A stretch of DNA of 43,569 bases, from positions 1 through 43,569 of the forward strand of contig JAAYXE010000018.1 of the NCBI GenBank assembly GCA_012516075.1, in the 5' to 3' direction. Positions within the stretch are counted from its first letter, which is position 1; every line of letters starts with the position of its first letter. Source of the stretch: Chloroflexota bacterium. Lineage in GTDB: Bacteria > Chloroflexota > Anaerolineae > Anaerolineales > UBA4823. Shown piece by piece: positions 32,898 to 41,575 of this stretch. Below the pieces are notes generated by a model, which did no database searches, was not told where the DNA came from, and saw only the letters and a program-made list of their open reading frames with translations. The position numbers and the translations under genes are program-made.

Positions 32898-32914
32898 GTT
32901 ACGTCCAAGAAATG

Positions 32915-33988
32915 CTATTTCGCCTGATTACCCCACAGCGCGGGTTCATCAACGTTGTCGATGGTCACGCTGGTGGTCGCCAGGTTGAGCATGAAGCCGG
33001 TATCGGCCTTCTCGATGGTGGCGGGTGACCAGAGAGCACCCTCTTTCGTCACGGTGCCTTCCTTGATCTCCTCACCATTGATCTCGGACAGGATGTAGTC
33101 AGAGAGCACGACACCGAAGTCAGGCATCGGCTGGCTGGAGGCCTGGTCGGAATAACCATCGCGAATGGCCTGCAGCGCGTCCGGGCAGCCGTCGACACCG
33201 GTCAGGAAGATGTGGCCTTCCTCGCCGCGCGGGACTTTCTTGCCCAGCTGCTCGAGGGCCGAAAGCACAACCGTGGTACCAACGCAGTCAGAGTGCATGT
33301 AGATACCGTCGATTTCCTCGGTAGAGACCACATCCTGGGTAGCCTGGGCGAATTTCTCAGCTTTCCACTCGGTGGGCTTGGAGATGATCTTGATGTTCGG
33401 ATATTCCTTCATCACGTCGTTGAAGCCGCCGCCGCGCAGCTGGGCGACATTCTGACCCAGATCACCCTGCAGCTCAAGCACCGTACCCTTGGGCTCGCCG
33501 TATTTTTCGGTCAGCAGAGCAACCATCGCCTCAGCAGACTGCTTACCGGCCAGATAGTTGTCCGACTGAACGGTCATGTTGATCTCGCAGCCAATCGGTG
33601 CGCGGTCAATGGTGTAGAACGGCACGCCCGCGTCCTTCGCTTTCTGGACGGAGGAGCAAATTGCCTGGCTGTCAACAGGCACCACCACAATGGCATCTAC
33701 TCCCAGGGAAAGGAAATAGTCGATCTGATTGGCCTGCTGGGCAGCATCGAAGTTGGCGTTGGTGGTCACCACGGCCCAACCCTTTTGCTCGCCACCGGTG
33801 ACCATACCGTTCATGATCACACCCTGGCCGCCGCTGAGCTCAGGAGCTCCATAGCCGACGGTTACTTTATCGGCAGAAGCGGCTGGTTCAGAAGGGCTTT
33901 CAGCCGTTGGAGTGGGAGCCTGGGCGCATGCTGCCAGCACCAGCGAGAGTGCCATCAGAATACCCAACAGCATATTCAATTTCTTCAT
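32915..33988 (-). CDS. Sugar ABC transporter substrate-binding lipoprotein
   Basis: This 357-residue protein has a lipoprotein signal (LVLAAC, lipidated Cys21), a short Pro/Thr/Ser linker and a Peripla_BP_4-type fold: NQIDYFLSLGVDAIVVVPVD, FYTIDRAPIG, LQGDLGQNV, DGIYMHSDCVGTTVV and LTGVDGCPDALQAIRDG. This is the RbsB/ribose-galactose group, binding a monosaccharide outside the membrane. It is the first gene of the transporter operon behind a long leader and regulated promoter. A GGAG ribosome site precedes the ATG at 33988. Ligand identity is not evident. Confidence 0.95.
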   Translation of the reverse strand: MKKLNMLLGILMALSLVLAACAQAPTPTAESPSEPAASADKVTVGYGAPELSGGQGVIMNGMVTGGEQKGWAVVTTNANFDAAQQANQIDYFLSLGVDAIVVVPVDSQAICSSVQKAKDAGVPFYTIDRAPIGCEINMTVQSDNYLAGKQSAEAMVALLTEKYGEPKGTVLELQGDLGQNVAQLRGGGFNDVMKEYPNIKIISKPTEWKAEKFAQATQDVVSTEEIDGIYMHSDCVGTTVVLSALEQLGKKVPRGEEGHIFLTGVDGCPDALQAIRDGYSDQASSQPMPDFGVVLSDYILSEINGEEIKEGTVTKEGALWSPATIEKADTGFMLNLATTSVTIDNVDEPALWGNQAK

Positions 33989-34090
33989 TGTTTGCTTCTC
34001 CTTAGCCTTGTAGGAATTCGGGATATGTTTAAGTTAGATCCTGACGGAAAGAAATGGGAGCGTGCTCAAAAGCTGTACTGGGTCAGTGCT

Positions 34091-34100
34091 CACCTCCTTT
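34091..34100 (-). promoter_or_regulatory. Orphan near-perfect Shine-Dalgarno in the transporter leader
   Basis: The leader between the promoter and the binding-protein ATG (33989-34241, about 250 bases) contains AAAGGAGGTG on the minus strand with no usable start codon at normal spacing. A short GTG or TTG leader peptide is conceivable. No known riboswitch was recognised. Confidence 0.35.
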
Positions 34101-34241
34101 AGATATTCTGGTGGCGGTAAATATCTTGCGCAATCCGTGTAAACAGCCATTTTGCGCCGGAACAACGGAGGAATATGCTGCAGCTGAAATATCGATTGTT
34201 GACACCATACGTCATGTGCAAACGAAAGGGAATTATCGCCG

Positions 34242-34275
34242 ATTTTAGCCCAGTAACTGACATCTGTCAATGACA
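34242..34275 (-). promoter_or_regulatory. Promoter and shared operator of the transporter operon
   Basis: On the minus strand TTGACA (34265-34270) and TAAAAT (34242-34247) are 17 bases apart. The -35 overlaps the palindrome TGTCAATGACA (34265-34275), which resembles TGTCATTGACG at 16802-16812 and TGTCAATAACG at 14117-14127. Confidence 0.7.
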
Positions 34276-34292
34276 TTTGTAAATCGATCAAC

Positions 34293-35450
34293 TCACCTGA
34301 CCAGCATATCCGGCACGCACAGCCTCTTGCCAGCTGTTTCGACGATCAATCCCGGCCAGCGGTCGCTGAAGGAAAGGATTTCCACTCCCGCTTCTGTCAG
34401 CAGGGTCAGTTCCTCAACCTTGGCGCCGGTTACAGTGATGAACCAGTCAAACGACTGGTTGTTCTCTACGCAGGTGTCGGTCAGGCACCGGCCGGCATCC
34501 ACGACCGCATATCCGGTCGGCCCACCCTGGAAGTGGTTCTCCCACTCGCCCGGGTAGCCCAGTTCTGCGTACCATTCCTTCTGCTTCGCCAGAATGTCGG
34601 CGAAGCGCACACCGGGTTTGAGCATCGCCAGGACACGGGCTTCAACGGCTGCCGCGGCCTGGTAGGCGCGTTGAATTTCTGGTGCGGGCTGGCCAAAGGA
34701 GACCGTACGGGTGACATTGGCATGCAGGCCCCACCGCCGGGCGGCAGGGTGCAGGATCAGGTAGTGCTCCACGATTCTGGATGTGGGCAGGGGATGCCGG
34801 TAGCGGGCAGCGCGTTCGTCGCTGCCGACAATCAGCACATCCAGATCGATCCCCTCCTGGATGAAGCGGGCATGCATCTGGCGGGCGATCATTTGCTCGG
34901 TCATACCGGGCTGCACCCAGAGGGCCATATCTTCCAGGATGCTGCTGGTCCTGCCTGCAAGCCACCGCAGGCGAGCGATTTCCAACGGCGTCAGCGGAAA
35001 GTGCAGGTGGTTCAACTGCTCGTTGACATTGTCTGCGCCGGGGAGCGGGGTATCTGCAGCCAGGCGCGGCCCGGCCAGCGAGCGGGCGCGTTCACGCGGG
35101 TCACCCTGATGCCAGCGCAGAGTCACCAGTTCGTAGTTCTGCCCGGCGACCTGCTCCTCAAACAGCCTGAGCGCATCCATGCTATGCGCCAGCAGATACT
35201 GCCTGTCCGGTGTAATGAGCAGGTGCCCTTCGCCGGTGGTGGCGTTGTTGAGCACCCGGCTGTCCCCGCCGGCGGTGAGCCAGGCGAATTGATCACGGCG
35301 GGAGATCAGCACGCCGTCATACCCGTTTTGAGTCATCCACTCCCGCAGCCGGCGCTGCTTTTCGAGCGCATCGGCGCGTACCTGCTCGCTGTTCTCGAGC
35401 TGTATTTGGGCTTTAAGGGTATCCAGGGTCAGGTTGAGCGGGCCGGTCAT
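34293..35450 (-). CDS. M24-family (Xaa-Pro-peptidase/creatinase-like) protein lacking two metal ligands
   Basis: This 385-residue protein has an N-terminal creatinase-type domain (WMTQNGYDGVLISRRDQFAWLTAGG) and a C-terminal pita-bread domain. In active metallopeptidases two Asp occur in a block like LDFGA...SDITRT. Here the block reads LILHPAARRWGLHANVTRT, with His and Asn at the Asp positions. The later NHFQGGPTGY histidine and KVEEL glutamate remain. It is therefore probably not a dinuclear metalloprotease; creatinase shows that the fold can act without metal. It is the last gene of the second sugar cluster, 20 bases after the FGGY kinase. Function unknown. Confidence 0.85.
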   Translation of the reverse strand: MTGPLNLTLDTLKAQIQLENSEQVRADALEKQRRLREWMTQNGYDGVLISRRDQFAWLTAGGDSRVLNNATTGEGHLLITPDRQYLLAHSMDALRLFEEQVAGQNYELVTLRWHQGDPRERARSLAGPRLAADTPLPGADNVNEQLNHLHFPLTPLEIARLRWLAGRTSSILEDMALWVQPGMTEQMIARQMHARFIQEGIDLDVLIVGSDERAARYRHPLPTSRIVEHYLILHPAARRWGLHANVTRTVSFGQPAPEIQRAYQAAAAVEARVLAMLKPGVRFADILAKQKEWYAELGYPGEWENHFQGGPTGYAVVDAGRCLTDTCVENNQSFDWFITVTGAKVEELTLLTEAGVEILSFSDRWPGLIVETAGKRLCVPDMLVR

Positions 35451-35470
35451 ATTACTGCTCCCTGAATCTG

Positions 35471-36979
35471 CTAAAGCTGGTGGAGAAGTCCCGCCAGAAG
35501 CGGGTACATCTGCCTGTATATCCCGTAGCGGTCTTCGTAATACGCCTGCGAAGCCGGATCGGGTTCGATGGTGCGCTCGAAGCGCAGCGTCTGCCGGACC
35601 GCTTCTGCGGGCGAAGTGTATACACCCGCGCCAACGCCGGCCAGAATCGCGGCGCCCCAGGAGGCTGCTTCGGTGATCCTGGGTACCGTCACCGGGATGC
35701 CGGTGATATCTGCTTTCAGCTTCAGCCAGATGGGCGAGCGGGCGCCGCCGCCAATGGCGCGCAGTTCGTCGATGCGCACTCCACCGTTTTTCAGGACTTC
35801 CAGGTTGTAGCGCAGTTCGAAGGTCAGCCCTTCGAGGATGGCGCGCGCCACGTCCGCGCGGCTGGTGGCAAATGTCAGCCCCAGCAGAGCGCCTTTGGAT
35901 TCAGTATCGAAATGGGGAGTTCCGCTGCCAGAAAAATGCGGCAGCAGCAGCAGGGATGAAGGCTGGTCGGCGGCAGGCTGGAGGATCAGATCGTAAGCAT
36001 CCGCTCCGGTCTGCTCGGAAAGTGTCTTCTCCTCCTGGCAAAAGGTATCGCGGAACCAGCGCAGGACCAGCCCCCCACTGTGGTTCAGTGTCATCGCCAG
36101 GTACAGGTCGGGAACGACATGCCGGTAAACGGAGATGTTGCCTTCTTCCAGTTCTTTCGTTAACTGTGGAGAAGCCAGCGCGACTTCCACGACTTCCGCC
36201 GTGCCCGTTGAGACCATCGAAAGGCCGGGCTCTACCAGTCCCACGCCCAGCGCACCGCAGGCCTGGTCATGGCCGCCGGTGACCACAACCGGCCGGTTCG
36301 GGAAACCCCATCCCCCGGCCAGTTCCGCGCTGACCTCGCTAACGGCCGTGCCGGAAGGATAAACCGGGGCCAGGCGGTCGAGTTCCAGGTCGAGTGCAGG
36401 GAGGATTTCCCGCGACCAGCAGTCGTTTGCCAGGTCATAAACCTGCGTGCGCGAGGCCAGGCAGCGGCTGATCGCAGCCTGGCCGGTCATCTTGCGAATG
36501 ATGAAGTCTTCGTACAGCAGGAACTGTTCCGCCCTGGTCCACAGATCCGGTTCGTGCTCATTCAACCACAGAAGCTTCGGCAGAGTGTTGATCGTGTGGA
36601 CCGGCATGCCGGTGTGGCGGAAGAGGAACTCGGCGCCGAACCGCTCACGCAGCCACTCGTTTTGCGCGACGGTGCGTGTGTCCATCCCCAGGATAGCCGG
36701 GCGCAGCGCCTCACCCCTCTTCCCCACCGGAATGACAGCCTCCCCTTGAACCGATAAACCGATGGCTGAAACAGGCTCTCTGCGATTCAACTCTGCGTAA
36801 GCCGAGCCGACAGCCTCGCGGGCTAACTTCCAGACGTGTTCGGCGTCCTGCTCGGCCCAGGCCGGTTGTGGAATATCGACGACGTACTCCCGGCTGGCGC
36901 TGGCCAGCAAATGACCTTCGACATCAAAGATGGATGCCTTGCAGCCGGTGGTGCCTATGTCGAGACCGATTAGCAGCAT
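35471..36979 (-). CDS. FGGY-family carbohydrate kinase (xylulokinase/gluconokinase-like)
   Basis: This 502-residue kinase has LIGLDIGTTGCKASIFD, IGLSVQGEAVIPV, GMDTRT, VTGGHDQACGALG (catalytic Asp in GHDQ), STGTAEVVE, FSGSGTPHFD and AIGGGARSPIWLKLKADITG. Length and motifs fit the xylulokinase/gluconokinase side of the family, which phosphorylates ketoses, polyols or sugar acids with ATP. Its neighbours, a fucose/arabinose-isomerase-like enzyme and an oxidoreductase, suggest that the substrate is the ketose produced by that isomerase (inference). Confidence 0.92.
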   Translation of the reverse strand: MLLIGLDIGTTGCKASIFDVEGHLLASASREYVVDIPQPAWAEQDAEHVWKLAREAVGSAYAELNRREPVSAIGLSVQGEAVIPVGKRGEALRPAILGMDTRTVAQNEWLRERFGAEFLFRHTGMPVHTINTLPKLLWLNEHEPDLWTRAEQFLLYEDFIIRKMTGQAAISRCLASRTQVYDLANDCWSREILPALDLELDRLAPVYPSGTAVSEVSAELAGGWGFPNRPVVVTGGHDQACGALGVGLVEPGLSMVSTGTAEVVEVALASPQLTKELEEGNISVYRHVVPDLYLAMTLNHSGGLVLRWFRDTFCQEEKTLSEQTGADAYDLILQPAADQPSSLLLLPHFSGSGTPHFDTESKGALLGLTFATSRADVARAILEGLTFELRYNLEVLKNGGVRIDELRAIGGGARSPIWLKLKADITGIPVTVPRITEAASWGAAILAGVGAGVYTSPAEAVRQTLRFERTIEPDPASQAYYEDRYGIYRQMYPLLAGLLHQL

Positions 36980-37033
36980 GTCGTTCCCTGTCGATTCGAG
37001 TGAAGGATGAAGTTCCCGGGATCCTTGATCCCT

Positions 37034-38446
37034 TTATGCACAGCTGTGGTGGTAAACTTCCCAGTTCAAATAGCGTCCGAACGCTTCCGCCACGGCGTCA
37101 GCCACGTGCGAAGCGCTCATCGCCGCGTGGTGCTCGTAGCCGTTCAGGCAGATGTGCTGCATCAGGGCCTGGAAATTGGGAATTTCCACTACCGCGCGGG
37201 CGCCAAACGTATCCAGCCTGTCGTCGGTGAACATACCCTCGCCAACGTAGGTCCGGATCATGCCGTTGACGTCATCCGTGGACACACGGGCAAAGGTCAG
37301 CGGACCAGACGGCACACGCCCGGCGACAGCGCCGTAGGTGTTTTCGGTGCCCAGCGTGGTGGCCAGGATCTCAGCGGTGGCAATCTTGATATCGGGCAGG
37401 AAGCTCTTGGCCCAGTTGCCGCAGTGGAACAGCACGCATTTATTGGGGTCGTCTGCGTAGTTGTTGTTCCAGTCCACCAGCGCGCTGGGGGTTTGCGAAG
37501 CCAGCTGCAGGGCATACATGGAAACCACGCCGGTAACGTCGACTTCGCAGGCGGACGGCATGAGCTGGTTGCTCATCATGCTCATCAGGGTGCAGACGTT
37601 AATACCGTAGTTCTGCTGCACGGAGTTCCAGCACTGGATCGCCGAGGCGGTCAGGTCGTAGCGCGCCATCCAATCCTCAATCACGACGCCGAGCTTTGCC
37701 ATGCGCACCAGCGAGGCGGACGGCACGCCTTCCGAATTGGCGTACCCCTTGATCGCCGCGAGTTTATCGGTCACGCGGGCGTCATCATCCGCAATGCGGC
37801 TCGCCATGCCCAGGACATCGGACAGATCAATGGTCACCACTGAGATGCCCTCTGCCTCCAGGAGCTTTTCGCTGAACCGCACGGTGTTGAAGTTGCCCGG
37901 TCGAGCGCCAATCGCGCCCAGGCGCGCCTTGCGCAGTCCGTTGACGGTGTGACATACGGAGACAAACTTCTTCAGATCCTTGCGGAAACTTTCTGAGAGC
38001 GGGTGGACGGTGTGCAGGCTGGTCAGGCTGAAGGAATAACCGTACTGGCGCAGGTTGTTGCACACCGAAATCTTTCCGCAGAAAGCGTCACGGCGCCGCT
38101 CGACATTGAACTGATCCAGATCATCCGGATAAGCCTGCACGAGGATGGGCACGTTCAGGCCCGACAGGCGGATGGTATCGGCGATACCTTTCTCATCGCC
38201 AAAGTTCGGCAGGACGACGAGAATACCGTCAATTAGATCGCGGTTTCTGCGGAACAGGTCGGCGGCTTCTTTCGCATGCGCCCAGGTTTCAACAGACCCG
38301 TTCTTGCCCTGGGTCTGGTCCAGCATGACTGCTTCCAGGTCCATCTCCTGGAAGAGCTTCTGGATGTCGTTGCGTGCTTCCGTTACAAGCTGGTCGGGGA
38401 AGAAGTCTCGGTTTCCAATGATGACGGCAAGAGTAGCTTGAGCCAT
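37034..38446 (-). CDS. L-fucose/L-arabinose isomerase-family protein
   Basis: This 470-residue protein has the isomerase fold with candidate metal and catalytic residues in SACEVDVTG (Glu), LFHCGNW (His) and NGYEHHAAM (His), the order expected for FucI/AraA. It is shorter than FucI (about 590) and similar to AraA in length but without AraA's usual signature, so it belongs to the broad fucose-isomerase-like group of mostly uncharacterised enzymes. It probably converts an aldose into a ketose for the FGGY kinase downstream. A ribosome site AGGTT/GGAGG region precedes the ATG at 38446. Confidence 0.88.
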   Translation of the reverse strand: MAQATLAVIIGNRDFFPDQLVTEARNDIQKLFQEMDLEAVMLDQTQGKNGSVETWAHAKEAADLFRRNRDLIDGILVVLPNFGDEKGIADTIRLSGLNVPILVQAYPDDLDQFNVERRRDAFCGKISVCNNLRQYGYSFSLTSLHTVHPLSESFRKDLKKFVSVCHTVNGLRKARLGAIGARPGNFNTVRFSEKLLEAEGISVVTIDLSDVLGMASRIADDDARVTDKLAAIKGYANSEGVPSASLVRMAKLGVVIEDWMARYDLTASAIQCWNSVQQNYGINVCTLMSMMSNQLMPSACEVDVTGVVSMYALQLASQTPSALVDWNNNYADDPNKCVLFHCGNWAKSFLPDIKIATAEILATTLGTENTYGAVAGRVPSGPLTFARVSTDDVNGMIRTYVGEGMFTDDRLDTFGARAVVEIPNFQALMQHICLNGYEHHAAMSASHVADAVAEAFGRYLNWEVYHHSCA

Positions 38447-38485
38447 GGCGTAACCTCCGGAAGATTGAGCAGGGTTTTTAGAAAA

Positions 38486-39835
38486 TCAGTCTACAATCAG
38501 GGAATCCACTTTTTCAAACAGCGCATCGTCGCTGATTTCGCCTTTCATCCAGGCGTCCTGCAGCAGCCGCAGATCCAGTACCACCGACGGCCGGTGTAAT
38601 TCCACATCGTCCAGGGTGATGGGCTGGTCGACCGGAACCGGGCGGGTGACACAGGCATGCTTTGCCAGCCCGATGGGCAGCAGTCGCTCTGCAGAAGCGG
38701 TCTCATAGGTATCGATCAGGCTGTAGAAGGTCGTCCCGCCGATCCCGTCGAGAACGTCGCCCGGTTTGAGATCGCGCTTCGCCACTGCGAACACTTCCGA
38801 ATACAGCTTGCGGCCCGGGGCCATATTCGACTTGCCCTCAATCACCTGGAGAGCAGCGGTCAGGGGGACCTCAATGCTGCAGAGATGGTACGGTCTGAAG
38901 AGCGTGTAATAGGGGCCGTTCCCCATATCACGCAGCACCATGGCCTGGCGCAGCCGCGGGTGATCGGTGCGCACGATCAGGAACACGCCGGGGGCAACAT
39001 GCCCGACCCCGTATTCCACCACGCCGATTTTGTTCAGCACGCCGCCGTCCTCTTTCAAGCGGAAGACCTCGTTCAGGTGATCGCGGTCGGTCGCTGGGCC
39101 GTGCATACCGCGCACGTCCGGGATCAGGCCGGTGGCGTTGGAGACGGCCGCCATCTCGATCATGGTTTTGCTGCCGTCCACAAACTCAATCAGCATGTTG
39201 GGGTTGAGACCGCGCCGGGCAGCCTCTTTGATAATGTCCTCCTGTTCAGGGCTGGCATGGCGGTCGAGCGGATTGTTCTTTCCTTTTCCCGCGGCGACCA
39301 CGGTAAAGCCCAGCGTGGTGGCGAAATCATATAATTCCTTGCACGCAGCCGGCTCGTCCCCAGCAGCCAGGGCATAGATCACGCCCTTGCGCTGGGCGTA
39401 CCAGTTCAGGATGGGCCCGACAGTGATGTCTGCTTCCACGTTCATCATCGCCAGGTGCTGTCCGTTGCGGGCAGCTCGCAGCGCTGCTTTGGCGCCGATT
39501 TCCGGCACGCCGGTAGCGTCCAGCATCACGTCGACCGTTTTCATATCGCACACGATGCGATAGTCACGGGCGATCACCCGCTTTCCCGCACGCACCGCCT
39601 CGTCGGCTTCGGCTGCTGTCTTTACCTCCACCACCTCCACGTCGAGCTGCGCGATGTTATAGGCCTCGCGCGCGTTCTCCAGAACGATATCGACCGCAGC
39701 GACGACTTCGATACCTTTCATCATCTTGGTGGTCGCCACGACGTCGGTGCCCATCTGACCTGCGCCGAGCAAACCGATCCGGACGGGCTGTCCATCTTTT
39801 TCACGTTTTTCCAGTTTTTGGTTAAGTCCGATCAT
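38486..39835 (-). CDS. NAD(P)-dependent oxidoreductase with C-terminal SAF domain (homoserine-dehydrogenase-like)
   Basis: This 449-residue protein starts with a Rossmann fold (VRIGLLGAGQMGTDVV), then a homoserine-dehydrogenase-like middle with DATGVPEIG, NVEADITVGP and AAGDEPAACKELYDFA. The C-terminus has a SAF-type domain (AKRDLKPGDVLDGIGG, ending near LPIGLAKHA). It occurs between a zinc dehydrogenase and a sugar isomerase, so it likely oxidises or reduces a branched or modified sugar intermediate rather than homoserine (inference). I know no experimentally fixed function for this architecture. Confidence 0.85.
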   Translation of the reverse strand: MIGLNQKLEKREKDGQPVRIGLLGAGQMGTDVVATTKMMKGIEVVAAVDIVLENAREAYNIAQLDVEVVEVKTAAEADEAVRAGKRVIARDYRIVCDMKTVDVMLDATGVPEIGAKAALRAARNGQHLAMMNVEADITVGPILNWYAQRKGVIYALAAGDEPAACKELYDFATTLGFTVVAAGKGKNNPLDRHASPEQEDIIKEAARRGLNPNMLIEFVDGSKTMIEMAAVSNATGLIPDVRGMHGPATDRDHLNEVFRLKEDGGVLNKIGVVEYGVGHVAPGVFLIVRTDHPRLRQAMVLRDMGNGPYYTLFRPYHLCSIEVPLTAALQVIEGKSNMAPGRKLYSEVFAVAKRDLKPGDVLDGIGGTTFYSLIDTYETASAERLLPIGLAKHACVTRPVPVDQPITLDDVELHRPSVVLDLRLLQDAWMKGEISDDALFEKVDSLIVD

Positions 39836-39863
39836 CTACGATGCCTCTACCGTTTTTTGAATT

Positions 39864-40913
39864 TCAGGCAGCCTGCGGCTGCATGACAACTTTGAGCGCT
39901 TTACCGCTGGCAGCCATGGCAAATGCCTCGTTGACCTGATCCAGCGAGTAGCAGTGCGTAACCATCTTTTCCGCCGGGATCTGCTTGTTTCGCAGCACCT
40001 CCAGCGCCAGCGCGTGATAGGTTGGGTGATACGAGAAGGAGCCGACAACTTCAATCTCGTTGTAGTGGATCCGGTTGCCGTCCAGCGTTGTCATGGGGTT
40101 GGCTTTCGGCAGCCCGCCAAACAGGATCACCCGGCCGCCTTTGCGGACGATTTCAACCGCCTGAGTCTGGGTCGCTGCGATGGGGTTGGCGCAGATGACC
40201 ACATCCGCACCGCGACCACCGGTGAATGCCAGGACCTTTGCTCGAACGTCCTCAGTGGAAGGATCGATAATCAAATCGGGGGCAAAGTTACGCGCCAGCT
40301 CCTGTCGATCGGGGTTTGGCTCGCTCAGAATCACGGAGGCGCCGCGCGCCTTCGCCACAGCGATGTGCAGGCAGCCGATCGGGCCGCCGCCCATCACCAC
40401 AACGGTCATGCCCAGATCGATGCAGGCACTGTCCTGTGCCGCCAGCACGGAGGATGCCGTTTCAGCCAGCGCGCCCTCCACATAAGAAAGCGATTCCGGT
40501 ATCGGGTGGACAATGCCGTTGGTCAGAATCTCACCGGTCAGCACCATGCGCTCGGCGAACCCGCCCGGATACCCGGGTGTGATACCGACCAGGTGGAGAT
40601 CATCGCACAGGTTGTATTTACCGCGTTCGCAGTAGTAGCAGTGCCCGCAGTGCACATCCGGAGCGACGGCAAGGCGGTCACCCACCTTGTAGCGGTCGAC
40701 CTTCGCGCCAACAGCCACCACTTCGCCGGCAATTTCGTGCCCGCCGGTGACCGGTTCCGTTCCGGCGGGAGGGCCTTCTCGCCAGCGGCGCAGATCGGAG
40801 CCGCAAATACCCACCGCATGAACTCGCAAAATCACCCCGTCTTCCGGTAAAACCGGCTCAGGGACCTCTCGAACTTCATATTGACCAGCCCCCACCAGTA
40901 ATGCAGCTTTCAT
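39864..40913 (-). CDS. Zinc-dependent medium-chain dehydrogenase (sorbitol/threonine dehydrogenase-like)
   Basis: The ATG at 40913 has AAGGAG at proper spacing and gives a 349-residue protein; an earlier start adds nine residues overlapping that ribosome site. Catalytic zinc ligands are Cys37 (GICGSD) with Asp40, and His59-Glu60 (GGHE). The structural zinc loop is CGHCYYCERGKYNLC. The cofactor fold is VVVMGGGPIGCLHIAVA with NPDR after the second strand. Family members oxidise polyols or secondary alcohols of sugars. It probably converts a sugar alcohol, or oxidises a ring or chain hydroxyl, within this cluster. Confidence 0.91.
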   Translation of the reverse strand: MKAALLVGAGQYEVREVPEPVLPEDGVILRVHAVGICGSDLRRWREGPPAGTEPVTGGHEIAGEVVAVGAKVDRYKVGDRLAVAPDVHCGHCYYCERGKYNLCDDLHLVGITPGYPGGFAERMVLTGEILTNGIVHPIPESLSYVEGALAETASSVLAAQDSACIDLGMTVVVMGGGPIGCLHIAVAKARGASVILSEPNPDRQELARNFAPDLIIDPSTEDVRAKVLAFTGGRGADVVICANPIAATQTQAVEIVRKGGRVILFGGLPKANPMTTLDGNRIHYNEIEVVGSFSYHPTYHALALEVLRNKQIPAEKMVTHCYSLDQVNEAFAMAASGKALKVVMQPQAA

Positions 40914-40957
40914 CAATATCTCCTTTGACAGAATTTTCACTCAGCCAGCATGGATAA

Positions 40958-41575
40958 CTAAATGGGGATCTCGCCCGAAATCTTTTTCCCGACAGCGCCG
41001 CCCGGATGGGTTTTCGCAAACTCTTCCCGGGTATAGCCGCGCTGCTGCAGCAGCAGCACGCACAGCGCATCACAGGCTGCCCCGTTGACCAGCGAACTGC
41101 CCGTTGCGATCATCCCGTAGGGATCGACTTCGCGCGGGGCGACGACACAAAATACCTGGTCGGACATTTCAGCCAGCGGCGACGCCGGGTTCTCCGTATG
41201 GGCGATCAGCTTCGCTCCCCGGTCTTTTGCAATGCGAGCAAATTGGTTGATCTCGCTGCTGTGCCCGCCTTTGGAGATGATGTACACCACGTCACCCGGT
41301 TTGACGGCCCCCGCCCCACCGTGCAGACTGTCCGCCGAATGGATGAACAGCGCCGGCACTCCGCAGCACGAGAGCAGGTGGGCGAAACGCTCGGCAATGG
41401 TGCGTGATGTCCCTGCACCGGTGACCAGTACGTGGCCCTGACAGCTGGCCAGGGTCTCAACGACGGCGGAGATGCTGTCATCGAACTGGTCGATCAGGGC
41501 GCGTACAGCCGCTGCTTCTCGTTCGATTACCTCACATGCTTGTTGAACCAGTATGGATTTTTTCTGCTCTGTCAT
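40958..41575 (-). CDS. SIS-domain sugar-phosphate isomerase (KdsD/6-phospho-3-hexuloisomerase-like)
   Basis: The ATG at 41575 shares one base with the SorC stop (TGATG); a GTG at 41578 is the alternative. The 205-residue protein is a single SIS domain with VLVTGAGTSRTIAERFAHLL, VYIISKGGHSSEI, IAHTENPASPLAEMSD and the KdsD-like THPGGAVGKK end. It lacks the CBS pair of arabinose-5-phosphate isomerases. It should interconvert an aldose and ketose phosphate, or bind one. It is the second gene of the SorC-led operon and is co-translated with the regulator. Confidence 0.88.
   Translation of the reverse strand: MTEQKKSILVQQACEVIEREAAAVRALIDQFDDSISAVVETLASCQGHVLVTGAGTSRTIAERFAHLLSCCGVPALFIHSADSLHGGAGAVKPGDVVYIISKGGHSSEINQFARIAKDRGAKLIAHTENPASPLAEMSDQVFCVVAPREVDPYGMIATGSSLVNGAACDALCVLLLQQRGYTREEFAKTHPGGAVGKKISGEIPI

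Noticed and set aside
34034..34291. 85-codon ORF in the transporter leader
   Set aside because: It spans the promoter and operator, has no ribosome site and no family pattern.
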